Source: Candidatus Parcubacteria bacterium (GTDB taxonomy: Bacteria; Patescibacteriota; Minisyncoccia; Minisyncoccales; Minisyncoccaceae). Taken from it: DNA of 6,138 bases. Location of the stretch: the NCBI GenBank assembly GCA_017992335.1, contig JAGOOU010000030.1, positions 1 to 6,138 on the forward strand. The letters are read 5' to 3'. Shown here in pieces: positions 1 to 5,245 of the stretch. A model generated the notes under the pieces. That model worked only from the letters and a program-made list of their open reading frames with translations. It was not told where the DNA came from and did not search any database. The position numbers were made by a program, and so were the translations under genes. Position 1 is the stretch's first letter; each line of letters opens with the position of its first letter.

Positions 1-80
1 TCAATTATCACTCTGTCATCGTATGTGAAATGCGATGATTTTTTTGTTTCTTTTTCTTTGTTTTTGTTTGTGTTTTTCAT
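1..80 (-). CDS. N-terminus of a putative IS30-family transposase (partial, runs off left edge)
   Basis: This is a 26-codon open fragment starting ATG at 80-78 and still open at position 1. The first 14 residues are Lys/Asn/Glu-rich and low complexity; they are followed by SSHFTYDDRVII. That motif resembles the start of the helix-turn-helix region in IS30-family transposases (typically H-[LF]-T-x-[ED]-[ED]-R-x-x-I-E followed by a resolvase-like HTH), which would act at the element's own inverted repeats. Only this short motif is visible; the DDE catalytic domain would lie beyond the window. No Shine-Dalgarno is present, but a perfect TATAAT sits 7 nt upstream of the ATG, suggesting a leaderless message. 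The gene overlaps the final codons of the surface-protein ORF in another frame. It could instead be an unrelated small gene. Confidence 0.45.
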   Translation of the reverse strand, partial: MKNTNKNKEKETKKSSHFTYDDRVII

Positions 81-2361
81 AGCTTTGATTATATATCAAA
101 GCGTTCGGATTCAAAACAGAATTTGCTGTAGAATTGTAAAGATTGGCTGTTTGAGTGCCTGTTGTTCCAACAGTAATTGTTGGTTTTACTATTGTAGTTG
201 TTCCACTAATTTGAACAGCAGAAGAGCCAGAAACAGTTCCCGTAGAGACAGTTACATCCGTTGAGGGATTGGAAATTTCTAATTCTATTGTTTCATTGTG
301 AGAAGCACCAGACCCAACATCCAAAACAGCATAAACACAAACTTGAGAAGTTCCTACTGCCATTGTTCCGGTTATGGTTGCTTGATCAGAAGAATTAAAA
401 GAAGTAGCTGTACCAAACAATGTTTCATTTCCATCGTATGTACAGGTTCCTGCTGTTTCATAGTATATGTCTAAATTAGAAAGATTAGAGTTAGCATTAA
501 CTGTTCCTTCTTCGTTAATAATAATCTGGGTTATGTTGGTACTTCCAGAACCCCTTACAACAGTAAAAGCACCTCCAATATAATTATTTGAAGAATCATA
601 ATTAACATTTGCAGTTTGAGTGCCTGTTGTTCCAACAGTAACATATGGCTTTGTTATTGTACTCGTTCCACTAATTTGAACTGCGGAAGCCCCAGCAACA
701 ACACCCGAAGAAACCGTAATATCAGATCCTGGAACAGAAATTTCTATTTCAATTGTTTCAGAAGCAGAAGCACCAGACCCAACATCCAAAACAGCATAAA
801 CACAAACTTGAGAAGTTCCTACTGCCATTGTTCCGGTTATGGTTGCTTGATCAGAAGAATTAAAAGAAGTAGCTGTACCAAACAATGTTTCATTTCCATC
901 GTATGTACAGGTTCCTGCTGTTTCATAGTATAAATCTAGATTAGAAAGATTAGAGTTAGCATTAACTGTTCCTTCTTCGTTAATAATAATCTGGGTAATA
1001 TTTGCACTCCCAGTGCTTCTCACAAAAGTAAAAGCACCGCCAATATAGCTATTTGTTGAAGGAGCCTCTATGTTAGACATTTGTGTTCCGCTTGTTCCAA
1101 CAGTAATATATGGCTGCCTTAACTCTATAACTGATATTCTTGCATCTTTTATTCCTGCGGTATTGCTTGAGTTTTCTGACATATATTGTACTTTCCAAGT
1201 AGTAGAACTATTAGCTAAAGTTTCCTTTTTTATAGCAAAATATGGATAACCTTGGGTTGTAGCATCTTTTGTTTCCATAAGCATCTCTCCATAGCTTGTT
1301 GTACTTTTTATTAATTGAACATAGGATTCATAACTAGAACTTGAACCATCAACATTAGCACTACCAATTATCAAATGATCTTGAGCTAATGGAGTTTGAG
1401 TTAGGGTTGTTTTGTCTTGATACGAAGTAGATGTTGTTGTTACTCTATTTTCAGACTCTGCGTAATAATTATTATTGAATAAATCAGCTCTCAAAGCCAC
1501 TATTCTTGCATGAGCAATGCCTGCATTACGACCAGTGGCACTACTCTCAGCATTATATTGAATCTTAATTGTGTGAGAAGCTGCTGTTAAATTAATTCTT
1601 TTAACTGCTCCCCAAAGATATCTATTAGCTGTATATGCTGGTTCAACATTTACAGAACTATAACTTGTTCCATCTATATCAAGTTGTATGTCAAAATCAT
1701 AAGAAGCGCTTTGTCCATCCCCTGTTGCAGTTGCAATGACGATGTAATCACCTGCTGAATCTGGAGTAAATGTTAATGTTGTTTTGTCAACAGGCCTTTT
1801 TGATGATGATGTTGTCCTTGTTTCTTGCTCAGCATATTTATCAGAAGAATTTAATTTAATTGCAATAATCTTGGCCTCTTTAATTGAAGCTGTTCCAGAA
1901 GTACTACTAGTTTTATACTGTATCTTATATGTCTGCGAGCCTGGAGAAGAGCCAAAGGTGTCAAATCCAATTGCACCTCCAGCAATATAATCAGTAGCAT
2001 CTTTTGGTTGATAGATTAATTCATTAAAATCTTTTGCTGTTCCAGTTGTTCTTGTTAATTTTCCTTGCACTGCGTAAGATCCGCTATTCTCATTCATTAG
2101 CCAAGAAGCAATAATCAAATATGTAGAATTATCATCAGGTGTAAAACTTAGAGTTGTTTTATCTTGATAATTAGTATTCGTATTATATGTTGATACTCCG
2201 GTTGATTCTGCGTAATAATTTTGCCTATCTTCAGTAGCTGCTAAAGTTTTAGAAATTTCTGGAGGAATTCTTGGATTCTGCCAAATAACTGGCCAGCCAG
2301 AAAAAATCCATAAAATTAACAGAATAAAAACTGAAATTGTTTTTAATACTTTTTTCAGCAT
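16..2361 (-). CDS. Large secreted repeat protein, probably truncated at its 3' end by an IS
   Basis: This 781-residue ORF encodes an exported protein of unknown function. Residues 1-7 are basic and about 8-26 hydrophobic, followed by Pro-rich sequence and a TLAAT stretch at 39-43: a signal peptide or N-terminal anchor. Three modules of roughly 120 residues follow (about 49-171, 176-294, 299-415), each opening with YAE and a DKTTL-x-x-TP motif and closing with a [KV]-[IV]-Q-Y strand plus a final A-[KR]-I-x-x-[IL] strand, all Ser/Thr/Asn-rich and probably beta-sandwich. Two 155-aa modules come next (418-572 and 573-727), each with two Cys (485/520 and 640/675) that could pair. A third starts at 728 (TITVGTTGTQTAN) but ends after about 20 residues. 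The last 21 residues (YEKHKQKQRK onward) are strongly basic and are an out-of-frame reading of the transposase-like ORF, so they are probably not native. The start at 2361 is supported by the signal sequence and an extended -10 promoter immediately upstream; there is no Shine-Dalgarno. A surface or adhesin-like role is a guess from architecture. Confidence 0.8.
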   Translation of the reverse strand: MLKKVLKTISVFILLILWIFSGWPVIWQNPRIPPEISKTLAATEDRQNYYAESTGVSTYNTNTNYQDKTTLSFTPDDNSTYLIIASWLMNENSGSYAVQGKLTRTTGTAKDFNELIYQPKDATDYIAGGAIGFDTFGSSPGSQTYKIQYKTSSTSGTASIKEAKIIAIKLNSSDKYAEQETRTTSSSKRPVDKTTLTFTPDSAGDYIVIATATGDGQSASYDFDIQLDIDGTSYSSVNVEPAYTANRYLWGAVKRINLTAASHTIKIQYNAESSATGRNAGIAHARIVALRADLFNNNYYAESENRVTTTSTSYQDKTTLTQTPLAQDHLIIGSANVDGSSSSYESYVQLIKSTTSYGEMLMETKDATTQGYPYFAIKKETLANSSTTWKVQYMSENSSNTAGIKDARISVIELRQPYITVGTSGTQMSNIEAPSTNSYIGGAFTFVRSTGSANITQIIINEEGTVNANSNLSNLDLYYETAGTCTYDGNETLFGTATSFNSSDQATITGTMAVGTSQVCVYAVLDVGSGASASETIEIEISVPGSDITVSSGVVAGASAVQISGTSTITKPYVTVGTTGTQTANVNYDSSNNYIGGAFTVVRGSGSTNITQIIINEEGTVNANSNLSNLDIYYETAGTCTYDGNETLFGTATSFNSSDQATITGTMAVGTSQVCVYAVLDVGSGASHNETIELEISNPSTDVTVSTGTVSGSSAVQISGTTTIVKPTITVGTTGTQTANLYNSTANSVLNPNALIYNQSYEKHKQKQRKRNKKIIAFHIR
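88..116 (-). promoter_or_regulatory. Candidate promoter for the transposase-like ORF, embedded in a palindrome
   Basis: On the minus strand there is a perfect TATAAT at 93-88. A weak -35 candidate, TTTTGA, lies at 116-111 with a 17-nt spacer. Transcription would begin at about 81, directly before the ATG at 80. The -10 sits inside the 8-bp-arm inverted repeat at 82-102, a natural position for autorepression by a DNA-binding transposase. This is inferred from motifs only. Confidence 0.35.
301..531 (-). repeat. Direct repeat, copy 2 in gene order (near-identical 231 bp)
   Basis: This matches 766-996 with an offset of 465 bp (155 codons). The first 167 bp (301-467) are identical base for base; in the full 231 bp I count three differences, at 468, 469 and 474. 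It encodes the core of the second 155-aa module, from the IIINEEGTVNANSNLSNLD segment through both Cys to VLDVGSGAS. Confidence 0.9.
766..996 (-). repeat. Direct repeat, copy 1 in gene order (near-identical 231 bp)
   Basis: This is the partner of 301-531 at a 465-bp period, encoding the core of the first 155-aa module. The flanking parts of the two modules are clearly diverged at DNA and protein level, so identity is concentrated in the core. That points to recent local duplication or gene conversion rather than uniform drift. Confidence 0.9.
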
Positions 2362-2369
2362 ATTTTAAC

Positions 2370-2399
2370 ATTTTAGCATAAAATAAGGAAAATTAGCAA
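2370..2399 (-). promoter_or_regulatory. Extended -10 promoter for the surface-protein gene
   Basis: On the minus strand the sequence reads TTGCTA (2399-2394), an 18-nt spacer, then TAAAAT (2375-2370) preceded by TGC, giving an extended -10 of the TGnTAnAAT kind. A start about 7 nt downstream falls within 1-3 nt of the ATG at 2361, so the mRNA would be leaderless or nearly so, matching the absence of a Shine-Dalgarno. It lies just after the terminator at 2405-2425, so the gene appears to be its own transcription unit. Confidence 0.5.
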
Positions 2400-2404
2400 T
2401 ACTT

Positions 2405-2425
2405 AAAAACACCGATAAATCGGCG
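2405..2425 (-). terminator. Intrinsic terminator between the ndk operon and the surface-protein gene
   Basis: The minus strand reads CGCCGA-TTTA-TCGGTG followed by five T (2409-2405): a 6-bp stem with one G-T pair and a 4-nt loop, then the T-tract. It is the only clear terminator downstream of ndk and lies beyond the 126-nt hairpin element, which would therefore be carried on the ndk transcript. Confidence 0.6.
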
Positions 2426-2443
2426 CTTTTATTAATGATCAAC

Positions 2444-2569
2444 GGCCCTATCCCCTTCAAAAAGAATCCGTAGATTCCTATTTGTGGAAACCGCATTCAA
2501 GCGCCACGGCGTTTGAAGATTATGGCTTCCAATTTGAAAGGTGTTCGGAATTTTTTGAACGATAGGGCC
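2444..2569. repeat. 126-nt imperfect long hairpin: MITE-like element or structured RNA
   Basis: The ends are a perfect 9-bp inverted repeat, GGCCCTATC (2444-2452) / GATAGGGCC (2561-2569). Inside, TTCAAAAA (2456-2463) pairs with TTTTTGAA (2552-2559), AATCCG (2465-2470) pairs with 2546-2551 with one mismatch, TGGAA-x-CC (2485-2492) pairs with GG-x-TTCCA (2524-2531), and the apex TTCAAGCGC (2496-2504) pairs with GCGTTTGAA (2509-2517) around a CACG loop. The whole segment thus folds back on itself. It is visibly more GC-rich than its surroundings and has no ORF. The outer ~27 bp resemble IS terminal inverted repeats, suggesting a transposase-less miniature element; a structured 3' RNA of the ndk transcript is the alternative. 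No clear target duplication flanks it. Confidence 0.65.
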
Positions 2570-2605
2570 AATATTAATATACTATAATTTTGATAATTCT
2601 TCAAG

Positions 2606-3208
2606 CTATTCTTTAATGCCATCTAGATTAATGTCATAAAGAATTTCATTATTAATTAGCTTATACTGTAATATTTCTTTTTCAGTAAACCAAATATTAA
2701 TTTCTCTTTCAGCTTCCTCTGGTTTGTCTGTACAATGAATAAGATTTCTCACTGCTCTTGCATCAAGATTAGCTATATCATAAGAATCAATAGTAAAGTC
2801 TCCACGAATAGTTCCAACATCAGAAGTTAATGGTTCTGTGCCACCAACAATCTTTTTAATAACCCCTACAGCTTTGTTTCCCTCCCAAATCATTAATACA
2901 ACTGGTCCAGCAGTCATGTAAGAATAAAGTCCCCTAATAATATCTCTTCCATACTCAAGAGCTGATTTTTCTACTGGTAGATTATTTTCTTTTAAATTAT
3001 TGATTCTAATTTGACCCTTGCTTTCACACCAAGCATCGTCTTTGCCATAATGCTTTACACATTGCTCTTCAGTAGCAAAAACAAATTTCATAGCTACTAA
3101 TTTTAAGCCAGTTCTTTCAAAACGCTTAATAATCTCTCCAATTAAAGAGCGCTGCACTCCATCTGGCTTTATTATCACAAAAGTTCTTTCTTTTTTTAAA
3201 TCTGTCAT
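2606..3208 (-). CDS. ndk: Nucleoside diphosphate kinase, long form with two insertions
   Basis: This cytosolic enzyme transfers the gamma-phosphate of ATP to other (d)NDPs through a phospho-histidine, balancing NTP pools. The N-terminus ERTFVIIKPDGVQR (7-20, Lys14 in the nucleotide site) is textbook, as are GEIIKRFE (24-31), GPVV (101-104), GTIRGDF (132-138) and the catalytic His158. At 200 residues it is well above the usual 130-150. About 28 extra residues lie between HY (53-54) and GPVV, about 10 lie between RGDF and the catalytic His (20 residues where about 10 is usual), and there is a C-terminal extension past about 178. The active-site signature NxxHGSD reads NLIHCTD. Such long NDKs are, as I recall, typical of Candidate Phyla Radiation bacteria. 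It starts 5 nt after the MBL gene stop with no Shine-Dalgarno, so it is probably co-transcribed with mnmA. Confidence 0.93.
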   Translation of the reverse strand: MTDLKKERTFVIIKPDGVQRSLIGEIIKRFERTGLKLVAMKFVFATEEQCVKHYGKDDAWCESKGQIRINNLKENNLPVEKSALEYGRDIIRGLYSYMTAGPVVLMIWEGNKAVGVIKKIVGGTEPLTSDVGTIRGDFTIDSYDIANLDARAVRNLIHCTDKPEEAEREINIWFTEKEILQYKLINNEILYDINLDGIKE

Positions 3209-3213
3209 ATTAA

Positions 3214-4032
3214 TTAATTTTTACTTATTATCTTTAAGACCTTACCATCAGAAACAATTTTAATGTCTCCATTAATGTCTGTTCTTAGTGTTTTAATACC
3301 AAAATTAAGAAGCCTTGTCAAAACTTCTTCTGAAGGATGACCATAAGAATTAGTTCCTACTTGAATGATTGCTATTTCTGGACTAATTGCTTTTAAAAAT
3401 TCTTCTGAAGTAGAATAGGAAGAGCCATGATGAGCTACTTTTAAAACATCTATATCCTCACCTATTATATCTTCTTTTTTAGAAGTAATGTCCCCAGTAA
3501 AAAGAAAAGAGCTTTGGCCATAGTCCATTTTCAAAACAAGAGAAGAATCATTTGATTCTGGAAAATTATCTCCTAAATCAGGATATAAAATCTCGAAAGA
3601 AACGTTGGAAAATAATATTTTAGAATCTTTTCTTAGTTCTAAAACATTAGCCTTTTCTTTATCAATTAAATCCTCCCACTCTTCATTTTCACCTATTCCA
3701 GTCCATAAAATATTCTTTATTTCGTATTCTTTCAAAACCTGAAATAATCCATTAATATGATCCTTATCAGTATGGGTTAAAACAATTAAATCAATGGTTT
3801 TGTCCCAAAAAGGCATTTCCTGGTTCACTTTTTCGATTATTCTTTCTCTACTTGGTCCACCATCAATTAAAATCTGGTTTTTATTAGGAGTTTCAATAAA
3901 AATTGCATCTCCTTGATTAACATCAAAAAAAACAACTTCCAAATAGCTGTTATGAAAATACAAAACAATTGAAAAACAAATAATATTTAAAAAGAAAAGG
4001 CATAAAATTATGCCCCGTACTTTTTTATTCAT
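3214..4032 (-). CDS. Membrane-anchored ComEC-like metallo-beta-lactamase-fold hydrolase
   Basis: This 272-residue protein has one N-terminal membrane segment (about 7-26) followed by an MBL domain that would sit outside the membrane. Landmarks in order: FFDVNQGDAIFIETP (35-49), ILIDGGP (54-60), the metal motif THTDKDHINGL (86-96; His87, Asp89, Asp91, His92), SNDSSLVLK (160-168), FLFTGD (176-181, Asp181), VLKVAHHGSS (196-205, His201/202), VGTNSYGHPS (225-234) and a final DINGDI (252-257). The HxDxDH form and the AHHGSS and NSYGHP motifs are those of the ComEC/Rec2 C-terminal domain, which is linked to DNA uptake. The competence membrane channel of full ComEC (around 700 or more residues) is absent, so this is the stand-alone type. 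Its substrate is unknown; a nuclease or phosphodiesterase role is inferred from ComEC. The ATG overlaps the stop of the DUF1858 gene by 4 nt (ATGA), implying translational coupling. Confidence 0.88.
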   Translation of the reverse strand: MNKKVRGIILCLFFLNIICFSIVLYFHNSYLEVVFFDVNQGDAIFIETPNKNQILIDGGPSRERIIEKVNQEMPFWDKTIDLIVLTHTDKDHINGLFQVLKEYEIKNILWTGIGENEEWEDLIDKEKANVLELRKDSKILFSNVSFEILYPDLGDNFPESNDSSLVLKMDYGQSSFLFTGDITSKKEDIIGEDIDVLKVAHHGSSYSTSEEFLKAISPEIAIIQVGTNSYGHPSEEVLTRLLNFGIKTLRTDINGDIKIVSDGKVLKIISKN

Positions 4033-4226
4033 TTCTTGTTTAAATCAGCAATTAATTTTTTAGAATCAATGCCATACCTATCACAAACATCGCCTAATTC
4101 CAGTTGTTTCATTTCATATTGAGCAAAAGGACAAGTAACGCAAGGAAATCCATAATCAAGTAAAATCTTTTCCATTTTCTTATTACCCAATATCTTATCT
4201 AATTTTGTTTTTCTTGTTATTTTCAT
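4029..4226 (-). CDS. Small DUF1858-type CxxC protein (hybrid-cluster-associated redox disulfide family)
   Basis: This 65-residue soluble protein has the pattern of the DUF1858 / TIGR03980 family: an N-terminal T-x-x-K-L-x-x-I-L helix, the signature GFPCVTCPFAQYE (26-38) with Cys29 and Cys32, then the LELGDVCDRYGID segment (42-54, Cys48) and the closing LIADLNKK. The family's function is unproven; its name comes from frequent association with hybrid cluster (prismane) proteins and the CxxC suggests redox or metal/sulfur chemistry. It is tightly embedded: its ATG overlaps the mnmA stop by 4 nt and its own TGA overlaps the MBL gene start by 4 nt. It is the only gene here with a strong Shine-Dalgarno. 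A partner role in MnmA thiolation is a hypothesis from this linkage. Confidence 0.8.
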   Translation of the reverse strand: MKITRKTKLDKILGNKKMEKILLDYGFPCVTCPFAQYEMKQLELGDVCDRYGIDSKKLIADLNKK

Positions 4227-5209
4227 ATTATTATACCTCCCCCAATCATTTCTTTTCCTTTGTAAAAAACAGCTGATTGGCCCGGGGTTATTGCTCTTTC
4301 TCCCTTATTAAATCTTAAAATAATGGTCTTGCCTTTTTTTAATAATATTCCTGAAACCTCTTTTTGTCCATATCGTATTTTGGCTTTAATTTTAATTGGA
4401 AGTTTCTGTTTATTAATCCAATTAATATTTTTAAGCTTTACTTCTTTTTGTATTAAAAACTTTTCATTTTTACTAACAATTAAAGAATTATTCTTAATGT
4501 CTTTCTTAATTACATAATATGGGCCCCCGCTTAATCCAATTCCTTTTCTTTGGCCAATTGTATAAAACCATAAGCCATTATGAATTCCTAAAACCCTTCC
4601 TTTTTCATCAATAATATTCCCCTTTTTGTTCTTTATTCTCTTTTTTAAAAAATCTTCAATGCTTCCAGGAATAAAGCAAATTTCTTGAGATTCTTTATAT
4701 GGAAAAACAGGAAATTTCTTTTTTTTAGCTTCGATAATTAAATCTTTTTTAAGTTTATCTTCTAAGGGAAAAAGTATTTTATCTAAATTATCTATTCTCC
4801 AAAGAAAATATGTTTGATCCTTACTTAAGTCTTTTGGTTTAAATATTCTTTTATTCTTAATTTTTGCATAGTGTCCAGTAGCAATAAAATCAGGATTTAA
4901 TTTCTTTGTCTTTTCAATAAATAATTTAAACTTTATTAATTCATTGCACACAACACAAGGATTAGGAGTGTTTCCCTTCTTTAATTCTTCTAAAAAATAA
5001 TTGATTATTAGTTTCTTAAAATCTTTCCTTAAGTCAATTACTTTAAAATCAATATTAAGTGTTTTAGCTATTTTTCTTGCTTTGGTTTCATCCGAACAGC
5101 TATTCAAACGCATAAAAACACCAATCACATCATATCCTTGGTCTTTTAAAATACTGGCTGCCATTCCTGAATCAATTCCACCTGACATTGCTAATAATAC
5201 TTTGGACAT
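4223..5209 (-). CDS. mnmA: tRNA-specific 2-thiouridylase MnmA
   Basis: This cytosolic enzyme adenylates U34 of the Lys, Glu and Gln tRNAs and exchanges the oxygen for sulfur, making s2U34 for accurate decoding. Motifs: PP-loop ATP site SGGIDS (9-14), TPNPCVVCNELIKF (81-94), ATGHYAK (110-116), KDQTYFL (130-136), KESQEICFIPG (172-182), FYTIGQRKG (215-223), ITPGQSAVFY (307-316) and the terminal GGG. Catalytic cysteines are Cys88 (equivalent to E. coli Cys102) and Cys178 (Cys199). Position 85 is Cys where E. coli has Asp, giving CxxC plus a distal Cys, the ligand pattern discussed for Fe-S-dependent U34 thiolases. At 328 residues it is shorter than the E. coli enzyme (368), mainly in the N-terminal domain. 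The start MSKVLLAMSGG is right for the family. It begins only 11 nt after the ferredoxin terminator stem with no Shine-Dalgarno, and its TGA overlaps the next start. Confidence 0.95.
   Translation of the reverse strand: MSKVLLAMSGGIDSGMAASILKDQGYDVIGVFMRLNSCSDETKARKIAKTLNIDFKVIDLRKDFKKLIINYFLEELKKGNTPNPCVVCNELIKFKLFIEKTKKLNPDFIATGHYAKIKNKRIFKPKDLSKDQTYFLWRIDNLDKILFPLEDKLKKDLIIEAKKKKFPVFPYKESQEICFIPGSIEDFLKKRIKNKKGNIIDEKGRVLGIHNGLWFYTIGQRKGIGLSGGPYYVIKKDIKNNSLIVSKNEKFLIQKEVKLKNINWINKQKLPIKIKAKIRYGQKEVSGILLKKGKTIILRFNKGERAITPGQSAVFYKGKEMIGGGIII
4236..4243 (-). promoter_or_regulatory. Strong Shine-Dalgarno for the DUF1858 gene
   Basis: The minus strand reads GGGGGAGG, 9 nt before the ATG at 4226. 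It lies inside the last codons of mnmA and also encodes the family-conserved Gly-Gly-Gly near its C-terminus (GGG GGA GGT), so selection on the protein explains part of it. It would let ribosomes initiate the small protein within the mnmA mRNA. Confidence 0.6.
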
Positions 5210-5215
5210 ACTATT

Positions 5216-5245
5216 AAAAAATTAACCCAAGAAGTTTGGGTTAAT
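5216..5245 (-). terminator. Strong intrinsic terminator overlapping the ferredoxin stop codon
   Basis: The minus strand forms a perfect 10-bp stem ATTAACCCAA / TTGGGTTAAT (5245-5236 / 5230-5221) with a 5-nt ACTTC loop, followed directly by a run of T (to 5216). The ferredoxin TAA (5243-5241) is inside the left arm. The T-tract ends only 6 nt before the mnmA ATG, so mnmA must rely on read-through or on a promoter within or upstream of the ferredoxin gene. Confidence 0.8.

Larger units (their letters stand above)
1..118 (-). mobile_element. Left end of a probable IS30-like insertion sequence (partial)
   Basis: The third 155-aa repeat of the upstream surface protein is recognisable down to about position 118 (the residues TANLYNSTANS resemble copies 1 and 2) and then departs completely, where YIGGAFT would be expected. 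About 38 nt further on (reading the minus strand) a new ORF begins at position 80 whose start resembles IS30-family transposases. A perfect inverted repeat, GCTTTGAT / ATCAAAGC with a 5-nt centre (82-102), lies between the break and that ORF. The exact IS tip, the right end and any target duplication are outside or undetermined, so the boundary at about 118 is inferred from where repeat homology stops. Confidence 0.45.

Noticed and set aside
25..933. Plus-strand open frames at 25-264 and 616-933 rich in Cys, Ser, Asn and Arg
   Set aside because: They are antisense shadows of the repeat-coding surface gene; their composition merely mirrors its Thr/Ser/Gly codons and both fall in its repeated parts.
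301..996. Direct repeats considered as a CRISPR or intergenic tandem array
   Set aside because: The repeats are 231 bp long at a 465-bp period, in frame within one protein, with only two full copies.
1784..1990. Plus-strand open frame of 68 codons
   Set aside because: It lies antisense within the surface gene, with no start context and no recognisable motif.
2412..2430. Plus-strand terminator using the CCGAT/ATCGG hairpin followed by GCTTTT
   Set aside because: No plus-strand gene ends here, and the T-run is better placed on the minus strand, where ndk transcription arrives.
2436..2577. Target-site duplication flanking the 126-nt hairpin
   Set aside because: The 8 bases on either side (TGATCAAC and AATATTAA) do not match, and I found no convincing shorter duplication, so insertion is unproven and no IS family is assigned.
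4230..4235. TATAAT just before the DUF1858 start
   Set aside because: It is 4 nt from the ATG, lies in the Ile codons ending mnmA and directly follows a strong ribosome site; the ATGA overlap indicates co-transcription.
4223..5209. Alternative genetic code with UGA as Gly or Trp
   Set aside because: mnmA, the DUF1858 gene and the surface ORF end at TGA exactly where the families or overlapping genes predict, and no gene needs an internal TGA.
4323..5225. Plus-strand hydrophobic open frames at 4323-4517 and 5001-5225
   Set aside because: They are antisense to mnmA. The hydrophobic look comes from reading Lys/Ile-rich AT codons backwards, and mnmA is certain on the other strand.
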